DNA from: Planctomycetota bacterium
GTDB taxonomy: Bacteria; Planctomycetota; Planctomycetia; Pirellulales; Pirellulaceae
DNA: 64,000 nucleotides
NCBI GenBank assembly: GCA_963204915.1
Contig: CAUJHS010000031.1
Span: 248,001-312,000, forward strand
Direction: 5' to 3'
Below, piece after piece: positions 29,296 through 36,444 of this stretch (position 1 is the stretch's first letter; the number at the start of each line of letters is the position of its first letter). Under the pieces are notes generated by a model, which saw only the letters and a program-made list of their open reading frames with translations, ran no database searches and had not been told where the DNA came from. The translations under genes were made by a program, and so were the position numbers.

Positions 29296-29733
29296 TTACG
29301 GCGGGTAAAGAATCGTTTCGGGATAACCCGGTTCGACGGTTGCGCGTGTCGCAACGATACAAAAGGGCGATCTGCATGAGGTCATGCAAAGCGCGAGTCC
29401 AAAGAGCACGCCTTTGTCCGAACTCGTTGTAAGTTGACTCGGGGAGTCTGACGGAACAGGCGCCGAATCCCGCGCCTTGCATAAGGGTCCTTCGCACGGT
29501 TTCCCAGGAATCGGTTCAGTCGGCAACGGAGACTGCGCGAGGCGTTCATCGGAAGGTGTAAGCGAACTCGATGTAATCGCTACCGTCAACTTCCCATGAG
29601 AATCATTCAACCAGTCGCCGCAACTCGCCTCGGCGCGCGAATCGAGCGATGCGATGGCGAGCCATGCAAGAAACGCAGCAACGAGCCAAATGCACGGGGT
29701 AAGGGTTGGAAATGAACTACGGAAAAGACTCAT
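29296..29733 (-). CDS. Small secreted Cys-containing protein (planctomycete family)
   Basis: 145 residues. A hydrophobic N-terminal segment (about 11-30) ends near an AEA/ASC site, followed by SCGDWL and a PCEGPLC motif. I have seen the pattern 'ASCGDYL ... PCSGPxC' in short exported planctomycete proteins, which supports this frame being real. Pro/Ser-rich spacers and further Cys residues (near LCMTSC and PFC) suggest disulfides or metal binding. It has its own near-consensus promoter with a Fur-like dyad (29775-29804) and lies 330 nt upstream of the UnbU/UnbV operon on the same strand, so read-through is possible. Function unknown. Confidence 0.65.
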   Translation of the reverse strand: MSLFRSSFPTLTPCIWLVAAFLAWLAIASLDSRAEASCGDWLNDSHGKLTVAITSSSLTPSDERLAQSPLPTEPIPGKPCEGPLCKARDSAPVPSDSPSQLTTSSDKGVLFGLALCMTSCRSPFCIVATRATVEPGYPETILYPP

Positions 29734-29774
29734 TCCGCTGACGACGGCGCGAGGGGATCGGAACGACCAGCGCC

Positions 29775-29804
29775 ATACTAATGCAATTCAATCGCAATTG
29801 TCAA
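29775..29804 (-). promoter_or_regulatory. Promoter with Fur-family-like 7-1-7 dyad
   Basis: On the minus strand a perfect -35 TTGACA (29804-29799), an 18-nt spacer and -10 TAGTAT (29780-29775), about 42 nt before the ATG at 29733. The spacer holds TGCAATT-C-AATCGCA (29782-29796 on +), an inverted repeat with 6 of 7 arm positions matching, in the 7-1-7 layout of Fur/Zur/Mur operators. Binding there would block RNA polymerase, so metal-dependent repression is the inferred mode. Confidence 0.5.
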
Positions 29805-29998
29805 CCTTTTCGCTGCTTTCCACCCAGAAGAGCTAGTGGTCGAGTCGTCTTCACGGCGGTTCGGGACCGTTCAACGTCACGCTCTCACTACGCAACAGCA
29901 ACAAGCGTTTCACGACGGTGGCCGAGAGCCCAGGTTGGATCGAAGTTGCCTTTCGAGGAGGTAAGCATTCTTTACGCCGGTTGGTTCGTGCAATGGGC

Positions 29999-32900
29999 TT
30001 AAAGGAGAGGACGAATCGAGGCGCTCCCCGGAGCAGGAGAAGCATCGCCGTACTCGGCGAGATCATCCAACCAGTAATTGAGTTCTTCACAGGCAGGGTC
30101 GTGGCGACGCCCTTTCAGCAAGAGATATTCGGACGAGGCTTCGAGCACCGAACGCAAATGAACCCGTCGATCCGACGCCAGTACGGCCCGGGCCTCGCTC
30201 AGCAAACGATACGCCGCCTCCGCGACCGCAGTATCCTGCACCGTAAACAAGCATCGCTCCAACTGACACAGCAGACCGAAGTAGTCCTCCCATTCGAGCC
30301 CGTCGCCCAGGGTGACAAGCTGAAACAACCGATAGCCCGGTCCGCGATGCAATTGACTAATATGCCCATCCAGCGCTGGATGGAGCAAGTAAAACGGCGA
30401 GTCGGGAACGGTCCACTCCAAATCGGCGATCAAGTCATCCGGTTGCTGAAAACGTTGCCGCATCTTTCCGCCGTTGGGCTCTCGGTCGATCACGCCCAGC
30501 AATCCCACGCGATGCAGATCACAAAATGGGTGATACAACCCTTCCGCGTGCATTTGATAAAGCGGGTAATCGTTCTCAGTCAGGCCGTTAAAACGACAAC
30601 TGATCCGGATCGCTTCTTCACGCGTCAGCACGTTATGCGGCAGCATACCGAAAAACCGTTGACGCTCGTGTTTTTCTTGCAAGCAGTTAAGAAACACGCT
30701 CATTTCGTCGAACACGTTCGACACAAGCCCCGCCGCACTGGTTTCATTCACAAGTCGGCAGAACTGCGTCTCGTTCATCGTCTTGCGGTGGGCCGAAAGC
30801 TTCGACGCAACGATGACCAGGTCGCGCGGACGGTTCAAAGTGTGCCGGCGCACATAACGAAAACTGTCCTCCGGAAAAGGGCGACGTTGATGCTTGACCA
30901 CATGCACACCGATGAAATCCTGAAACGATTCGCACGATTCGTAACAACGCGCCAGTTGGTCGAGCATCTGATGAAGCTCTTCCTCCGAGTAGCGAATCAT
31001 TGTCGCCGCGCCAAAGAGATTCGCTTTGATGTCCGAATCGTAGTTCGAAAACGCCTCTTGCCGAATCGACGCGTATATTCGCAAATGGCTGTTTGCGTTC
31101 ATGGCGTCCCAGGCGGCTTCGATCAGCCCGGCTTGCACATGAACCCAAGCTTGTTGCGGAGTCTGACGCAGCGCTTGATCCACTTTGTCGATAAAGAAAT
31201 ACGTGGCGCTATGAACCTGCCGCAGCTTGTGATCCAGAAAGTTTTCCACTCCGTCAATCAACCGGTTGATCTCGCCAACCGACAAACGCAATAGCTCCTT
31301 GAATACGACCGTCGGCGGAATGGGCGAGCCCGACGCCCAGTGCGCCATCCGCCTTGGAAATAGCGCTAAATCCTCGGCGTCTTCGGGCTTCATCAAGTGG
31401 GGGTGATGAGATAACGCCGACACGCTCAGCGCGACGCTCCACATCCGCTTCGCGCTGCCCAGGTCAGAGAGAAGCTGCTCGTGATGTTTGGACAAGGAGC
31501 GCACATCGCTCATGAAGTCGAGGTAGGGCCTTCCCTGCGGCACAAAAATCACGGGGGTTTTCGCCGCATCGGCGTTGTTTTGGTATGATCGCCAAAGAAG
31601 CGAGCGCTTAAACGTAAGCAGCAGCGTTTTGCCAAGCCCTTTCCCCGCGGACACAAAAAACTTGTTCCGACGTTCGAGAAAATCATCCACCACTTCATTG
31701 CGAAACACGACGAAGTCGAGATCGGCAATGTCAATCTGATTCGCATCGGAGGCCCAAATCCGGCGCGATCCTTCCGACGGCCCCTGCAGCGCATGGAGAT
31801 CGCGCCGCCGCGCCATCGAGTGGGGCGCACGCTGCGGCTCGGGGCGCGGCCGAGCAGGAATGCGCCATAAGTCCAAGGTTTGAATCAAACGTTCCGCCAC
31901 GGACGTTACATTTCCGGCATGCAAGTCGATCGTCGCCGCGGCGCCGATGATCGGTTGCCAGTCCGGTTGACGACGCTGAAACTCGGATCGGCTCACACCC
32001 AGCAGCACGGGCAGGAAAGGACGACGAAGTTGCTGCGCCTCGTGCACATCTCGCGCGACTTCCGAAGAGCCGAGCGAGGCCCCTGAAACGAACAGAATGA
32101 CGGCGTCGGCTTGCTGAATCGCCGCCGAGGTTTGGGCGAAGAACGAGACTCCGGGCAGCGCGTCGTGTCCGTAACGCCAGCTCGAATACCCACGTTGCTC
32201 CAGGGTTTGGGCAAGTTGTCTGGCAAGCGGCGAGTCTTCCCCTGCATGGCACAGGTAAAAATTATGGCGATCCGCCGACAGCAGCCCGATCGCCGCTCGC
32301 ACGCCGTCTTCCAAGAACGGACCCGCTCCCAGCGTCATGGCGAATTCCTCGCAACTGGCGAATCGACGGTTGGGATCTTTCTCCAGGGCGCGCACGACCG
32401 AGGCGCAAACCACCTTGGGCAAATCATTCGCCAAGTCGCTGGGCGGAACAGGAGCCATCACGCGATGCATGTGCAGCAGCCGGCGCGGGTCGTCATGGTT
32501 AAAAGGACGCTCCCCCACAAGCATTTCATAGGTCATGATCGCCAGCGCATACTGATCAGCCCGACCATCCGACGGAAGCCCCGAAGCTTGCTCCGGCGAA
32601 GCATACGCCGGAGTTCCTGCAAATGTCGCCCAATGGCGGTGGCTGCGAAACTCCTGCGCCAGTCCCAAGTCGAGCACTTTGAACTGTCCTTGCCGCGAGG
32701 CGCGTACGTTTTCTGGTTTTAGATCGCGATGCACAATGCCACGGCTGTGCGCATAATCGAGCGCGCGAGCCAACGTGGCGACAATCGCGCGAACATCGTC
32801 CAGCGCCAAACGTCGGCGGCGCTCCAGAACATCGCGCAGCGCTTCGCCGTCAACGTATTCAAAGACCGTAAAGGCTCGGCCCTCGTGAAAACCGAAGTCG

Positions 32901-33265
32901 TACACGGCGGCAATGGCAGGATGGTTCAGGCCAGCTCCCAGCCGCGCCTCGTACGCCAGTGCGTCATCCAATTGTTCCAGGGACGAGTTCTTGCTTCGCG
33001 CCACGACCTTGATTGCTACCAGCCGATCGAGACGCTCATCGCGCGCCAGATACACGCAACCCATCCCGCCGCGGCCAAGTTCTCGCAAAATCTCGTAGCG
33101 ATCCTGCAAACGGACGCGAGCCGCCAGGAGAGGAGCTTTCGCATCGGCAAGTAAGGGCGCCAGCAACGTTCCGTCGTCCGAAGCAATGCAAAATGACAAC
33201 GTGGTCAGGGAGGGTAGCCCCACCGGCGCGGCGTCTTGCTCATTGCAATCCTCAGCCTGCGACAT
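29999..33265 (-). CDS. Ser/Thr protein kinase-TIR-P-loop NTPase fusion
   Basis: 1,088 residues, no signal peptide or clear membrane helix, so probably cytoplasmic. Kinase domain (about 57-315): Gly loop GRGGMG 64-69, Lys86, HRDLKPEN 179-186, D199LG (DLG for DFG), SPEQ 223-226; all key residues are present. TIR domain (about 334-465): F-Y-L-C-H-A-G-E-D (336-344), a W363 strand and the [17 protein letters not shown] helix. NTPase domain (about 510-830): Walker A AGKGLGKT 540-547, Walker B YFFID 689-693, R735 in IRQEAF, and NRPRDLV 811-817, resembling Sll1717-type P-loop ATPases. The C-terminal 250 or so residues are unassigned and alpha-helical looking. TIR-NTPase fusions are common in STAND-like antiphage and cell-death proteins; adding an N-terminal kinase suggests phosphorylation-gated TIR signalling (inference). 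It is transcribed alone from a good promoter, divergent from a GDPD gene. Confidence 0.88.
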   Translation of the reverse strand: MSQAEDCNEQDAAPVGLPSLTTLSFCIASDDGTLLAPLLADAKAPLLAARVRLQDRYEILRELGRGGMGCVYLARDERLDRLVAIKVVARSKNSSLEQLDDALAYEARLGAGLNHPAIAAVYDFGFHEGRAFTVFEYVDGEALRDVLERRRRLALDDVRAIVATLARALDYAHSRGIVHRDLKPENVRASRQGQFKVLDLGLAQEFRSHRHWATFAGTPAYASPEQASGLPSDGRADQYALAIMTYEMLVGERPFNHDDPRRLLHMHRVMAPVPPSDLANDLPKVVCASVVRALEKDPNRRFASCEEFAMTLGAGPFLEDGVRAAIGLLSADRHNFYLCHAGEDSPLARQLAQTLEQRGYSSWRYGHDALPGVSFFAQTSAAIQQADAVILFVSGASLGSSEVARDVHEAQQLRRPFLPVLLGVSRSEFQRRQPDWQPIIGAAATIDLHAGNVTSVAERLIQTLDLWRIPARPRPEPQRAPHSMARRRDLHALQGPSEGSRRIWASDANQIDIADLDFVVFRNEVVDDFLERRNKFFVSAGKGLGKTLLLTFKRSLLWRSYQNNADAAKTPVIFVPQGRPYLDFMSDVRSLSKHHEQLLSDLGSAKRMWSVALSVSALSHHPHLMKPEDAEDLALFPRRMAHWASGSPIPPTVVFKELLRLSVGEINRLIDGVENFLDHKLRQVHSATYFFIDKVDQALRQTPQQAWVHVQAGLIEAAWDAMNANSHLRIYASIRQEAFSNYDSDIKANLFGAATMIRYSEEELHQMLDQLARCYESCESFQDFIGVHVVKHQRRPFPEDSFRYVRRHTLNRPRDLVIVASKLSAHRKTMNETQFCRLVNETSAAGLVSNVFDEMSVFLNCLQEKHERQRFFGMLPHNVLTREEAIRISCRFNGLTENDYPLYQMHAEGLYHPFCDLHRVGLLGVIDREPNGGKMRQRFQQPDDLIADLEWTVPDSPFYLLHPALDGHISQLHRGPGYRLFQLVTLGDGLEWEDYFGLLCQLERCLFTVQDTAVAEAAYRLLSEARAVLASDRRVHLRSVLEASSEYLLLKGRRHDPACEELNYWLDDLAEYGDASPAPGSASIRPLL

Positions 33266-33309
33266 AAGCGTTGTTTCCCAGGAATTACCGACAACAGGAC
33301 ATGTCTACG

Positions 33310-33338
33310 ATTGTAGCGATGTCGAGATCTAATGTCGA
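33310..33338 (-). promoter_or_regulatory. Promoter of the kinase-TIR-NTPase gene, with direct repeat
   Basis: On the minus strand -35 TCGACA (33338-33333), 17-nt spacer, -10 TACAAT (33315-33310), each 5 of 6 to consensus; the -10 ends 45 nt before the ATG at 33265. On the plus strand ATGTCGA occurs twice (33319-33325 and 33332-33338, 13-bp period), one copy overlapping the -35, which could be a regulator site. Confidence 0.5.
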
Positions 33339-33432
33339 AATGCTGAGGTGCGGCGCACGTTAGGCCCGACTTTTCCACCGGCTGACATGCGTCGACGCCT
33401 GCTGAATGTCCGTGCCTGGTGCGACGGCGCGC

Positions 33433-33461
33433 TTCGCGTCGGCGGCGTTAGACTCTATAAT
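33433..33461 (+). promoter_or_regulatory. Possible promoter of the GDPD gene
   Basis: A perfect TATAAT (33456-33461) 85 nt before the ATG at 33547, with a weak -35 TTCGCG (33433-33438) at 17-nt spacing. Judged on the -10 alone. Confidence 0.4.
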
Positions 33462-33546
33462 TGCCGCGCGCCTTGCATTTCGTGGATTGGGATATCTTTC
33501 GAAAAATCGCCGTTTTGGCCGCGTCGCGCAGGTCTGAGGTTTCACC

Positions 33547-34527
33547 ATGATCGTGCAAAACAGTACGTCGGTTCTCCTGGGTTTGCTCTTGGTAAGCGTT
33601 GGTCAAGCGCAGCAGCCGCTCGAAGCGCCGGTGTCTCCTCGTTACGCATTGGACGCGCAATCACCGCAAAGGCTTCGGCAATTGTTTCGCTATACGGGAG
33701 AAACACTGCCGGTCGTTAGTGCGCACCGTGGCGGCGCTCGGACAGGCTTTCCTGAGAACTGCCTGGCGACGTTTGAGAACACCTTGCAATCGACGTTCGC
33801 CATCATGGAGATTGATCCGCGCATGTCGCGCGATGGTGCGATTGTGGTGCATCATGACGCCACGCTCGACCGAACAACGACGGGCTCCGGTCGGGTTTCG
33901 GATCACACCTTGGAAGAGCTAATGAAATTACGGTTGAAGGACCCTGAGGGCCGTATAACTGACCACCGTATTCCGACGCTCGATGAACTGCTGGAATGGG
34001 CCCGAGGAAAAACGATTCTCGTACTCGATCAAAAGGACGTCAGCGTGGAGGAGCGCGTGCGAAAAATTGAGGAGCACCGCGCAGAAGCCTACGCCATGTT
34101 AATTGTGTATAGCTTCGAAGGCGCCCAAGAGTGTTACCGACTCAACCCGAACGTCATGATGGAGGTGATGATTCCCGATCGAGCAAAGTTTCATGAGTTT
34201 GACCAAACCGGAGTTCCCTGGAGCAACGTTGTTGCGTTCGTCGGCCATACGCCGCCGCAAGACATTGAACTTTTGCGCATGATTCACGCGAAAGGGGCAT
34301 GTTGTCTTGCCGGAACCTCACGAAATCTTGATCGCACGCTGGCGTTCTCGAACGAACCGGAACGGATGAGTAGGGAGTTGGAGTATCGCAAGCTCTTGGA
34401 ATGCGGCGTCGATCTGATCGAGACTGATCTGCCGGTCGATGTAGGACGCATGCTTTACGATGGCGTGACGCCTCCTGCCTCGAAAGCAAGTTACTTTCGC
34501 GTATCCCCCAACAACTGCGAAGAATAG
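33547..34527 (+). CDS. Secreted glycerophosphodiester phosphodiesterase family protein
   Basis: 326 residues. A signal peptide (about 1-21, ...GQA-QQ) and then a GDPD TIM-barrel: H60-R-G (SAHRGG), E70-N (FPEN), E88-I-D90 and H103-D matching the catalytic and metal-binding residues of the family, which hydrolyses glycerophosphodiesters to glycerol-3-phosphate and an alcohol, with divalent metal. GAGGT 7 nt upstream supports the ATG. The C-terminal VDLIETDLP strand is typical of the barrel end. Likely periplasmic phosphodiester scavenging; the exact substrate cannot be told. Divergently transcribed from the kinase-TIR gene, with no evident functional link. Confidence 0.88.
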   Translation: MIVQNSTSVLLGLLLVSVGQAQQPLEAPVSPRYALDAQSPQRLRQLFRYTGETLPVVSAHRGGARTGFPENCLATFENTLQSTFAIMEIDPRMSRDGAIVVHHDATLDRTTTGSGRVSDHTLEELMKLRLKDPEGRITDHRIPTLDELLEWARGKTILVLDQKDVSVEERVRKIEEHRAEAYAMLIVYSFEGAQECYRLNPNVMMEVMIPDRAKFHEFDQTGVPWSNVVAFVGHTPPQDIELLRMIHAKGACCLAGTSRNLDRTLAFSNEPERMSRELEYRKLLECGVDLIETDLPVDVGRMLYDGVTPPASKASYFRVSPNNCEE

Positions 34528-34607
34528 AAGGCGAATAGCCCTATCCTGCATGCGAACCCAAGGCGCCGTCAATCGAACAGCCCAACGTTCGTGACCTTGG
34601 TTGGCCG

Positions 34608-35270
34608 CTAGCGCGGTTCACGCCGCATTGGGAAGATCGGCGGCGAGTCATGCGATTGGATGACGCCGACCACGACGAAACCATGCCGTTCATACAGCGA
34701 AACGTTCTCCGGGCTGGTGGCTTCCAGGTAGGCGGGGGTGCGCTCTTCATCACACTGGCGGAGCATTGCTCGAAGCAATGCGGAACCGTAGCCGTGGCGC
34801 TGCCGACAAGGATCGACTCCGATGAGCGAAAGATGCCAATGCGGCGTTTCCGGGTGGTATTCATCCATCTGTTGAAATAGCGCGATTACGGCGTCGCGGC
34901 GCGTTGCATCGATGGACTGCTCGATCAGATCGTTTAGCGCGGTTTCGTCAGGCCCGATTCCCGGCGGCAGCCACAGAGCCGCGGCGCAATCGTTCAAAAC
35001 TTGAGCCGACCCTTGCTCGATGGCGCCGCCGCCGAAAGCGCGTACGAACTTGGGAAAATATTGAAGATATTGGTGCGGATCGGGATACATCCATCGCGCT
35101 GCGGGGTCATTGCCGAACGCGAGTGTTATGATGTCGCTGCACAGGTCCAGGTCCTTGTGCGTCGCGGTCACAATCCTCGGTTGGCGCGGACCTCCAGAAA
35201 ATTCAAGCTTGAACCAGTCTTGGCGGTCGGCTCGGGCGCGCCATGGCGCGGCGTCATGCGAACGGAACAT
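34608..35270 (-). CDS. GNAT-family N-acetyltransferase
   Basis: 220 residues from the ATG at 35270, which has AAGGAG 7 nt upstream; a longer frame to 35408 overlaps the upstream methyltransferase and is rejected. The acetyl-CoA-binding motif A is WHLSLIGVDPCRQRHGYGSALL, in which R-x-x-G-x-G/A follows the beta-4 strand, then YLEATSPENVSLYERHGF, the usual GNAT strand-helix before motif B. The N-terminal region is diverged, as in small-molecule or antibiotic-resistance-type GNATs. It follows the methyltransferase by 22 nt and probably shares its mRNA. Substrate unknown. Confidence 0.85.
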   Translation of the reverse strand: MFRSHDAAPWRARADRQDWFKLEFSGGPRQPRIVTATHKDLDLCSDIITLAFGNDPAARWMYPDPHQYLQYFPKFVRAFGGGAIEQGSAQVLNDCAAALWLPPGIGPDETALNDLIEQSIDATRRDAVIALFQQMDEYHPETPHWHLSLIGVDPCRQRHGYGSALLRAMLRQCDEERTPAYLEATSPENVSLYERHGFVVVGVIQSHDSPPIFPMRREPR

Positions 35271-35292
35271 CAATGGCTCCTTAACAGAAGGT

Positions 35293-36357
35293 TTAGACGG
35301 TTGCTTCCATGACCAGATTGAACGGACTGCGCGCCGCAACACGAACACGAGAAAACCCGCCGCTGCGGATGACGCGCTCCAGCGCCGCGGGTCCGGCTTG
35401 TGCGCCAAGCGCCTGCCCGCCTGGCTGACTCATGGCCGAGGGAACGCACACCGCCGCCGAAAAAGCGTAATACACGCGACCTACCGGGTGCAGGTTCTCA
35501 TGCACTTGATCGGCCGCGGCGGGTTCGACGATCATCCAGGCGCCTCCTTGCTTGAGCATTTTTCGAACTCGGCGTGCGGCGCCTACCGGATCGCCCATGT
35601 CGTGCAAAGCGTCGAAGACGGTCACCAGGTCATACCCGCCAGCGTCGTATCCGGGAAAGTCTTGGGCCGTCGCAACCTCGAACCGAACGTTCGACAAACC
35701 TTCCCTGTCTGCCGCTCGCCGGGCATGGGCAATCGACGGAGCGTGATTGTCGAAACCAATCACCTGCGAGTTGGGAAACGCCTTGGCGAGGATGATGGTT
35801 GAGCACCCGTGGCCGCAACCCACATCGGCCACCGTGGCGCCAGCCTGCAACTTGGCCTGAACGCCGTCGAGCGAAGGAATCCAAGTTTGGACGAGGTTCG
35901 AAGCGTACGACGGACGGAAGAATTTCTCGGTTCCACAAAACAGGCACTCGTGATGGTCGCCCCAAGCAATTCCCTTGCCATTACAGAAAGCCTTGGTCAG
36001 CTTTGGTTCATCGTTGATAACCGAAGCAACGGAATAGAACCCGCCCGCCAAGTACACCGGGCTGTTCTCGTCGGCAAACAGCATCGCTTGTTCGCGCGTC
36101 AAACTGAATTGCTCGGTCGACGCATCATACGCGATGTACCCAGACGCCGCTTGCGCTGCGAGCCATTCGCGCACGCATCGCTCGTGGGTCCCGGTGCGCC
36201 GAGCGAGTTCCTCGGGCGTCATCGGACCGTATTCAGCCAATGATTGATACAGTCCCAGGCGATTGCCGACGATTACCAAAGCGGTGTTCGCCGCTGCCCC
36301 CAGATCGCTAATCACTTGCCCGATCAGGGCGTCAAGGTCGGTAGTCATGGTTTGCAT
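35293..36357 (-). CDS. Class I SAM-dependent methyltransferase with N-terminal winged helix
   Basis: 354 residues. The N-terminal winged-helix-like region (about 20-100: GLYQSLAEYGPMTPEELARR, REWLAAQAASGYI) resembles the dimerisation domain of Rv2258c-like and O-methyltransferase families. The Rossmann core begins at ATVADVGCGHGCS (SAM motif I, about 173-185), with the acidic residue of motif II in VIGFDNHAP and motif IV near DLVTVFDALHDMGDP. GGAG 6 nt upstream supports this ATG; a second ATG three codons later is possible. Probably a small-molecule methyltransferase co-transcribed with the GNAT gene. Substrate not predictable. Confidence 0.85.
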   Translation of the reverse strand: MQTMTTDLDALIGQVISDLGAAANTALVIVGNRLGLYQSLAEYGPMTPEELARRTGTHERCVREWLAAQAASGYIAYDASTEQFSLTREQAMLFADENSPVYLAGGFYSVASVINDEPKLTKAFCNGKGIAWGDHHECLFCGTEKFFRPSYASNLVQTWIPSLDGVQAKLQAGATVADVGCGHGCSTIILAKAFPNSQVIGFDNHAPSIAHARRAADREGLSNVRFEVATAQDFPGYDAGGYDLVTVFDALHDMGDPVGAARRVRKMLKQGGAWMIVEPAAADQVHENLHPVGRVYYAFSAAVCVPSAMSQPGGQALGAQAGPAALERVIRSGGFSRVRVAARSPFNLVMEATV

Positions 36358-36444
36358 CGAGGTCTCCGCAGAGGGCGCGCGGCGGATTGCGCCGCACGCC
36401 TATGGAATGTTGGAAAGAAGCGATGGAATCAGAAAGCTGGGCGG

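Noticed and set aside
29918-31294. 458-residue plus-strand frame opposite the kinase-TIR-NTPase gene
   Set aside because: No domain; the minus strand has intact NTPase motifs throughout.
35271-35408. 46-residue N-terminal extension of the GNAT protein
   Set aside because: It overlaps the methyltransferase gene; the ATG at 35270 has a good AAGGAG Shine-Dalgarno.
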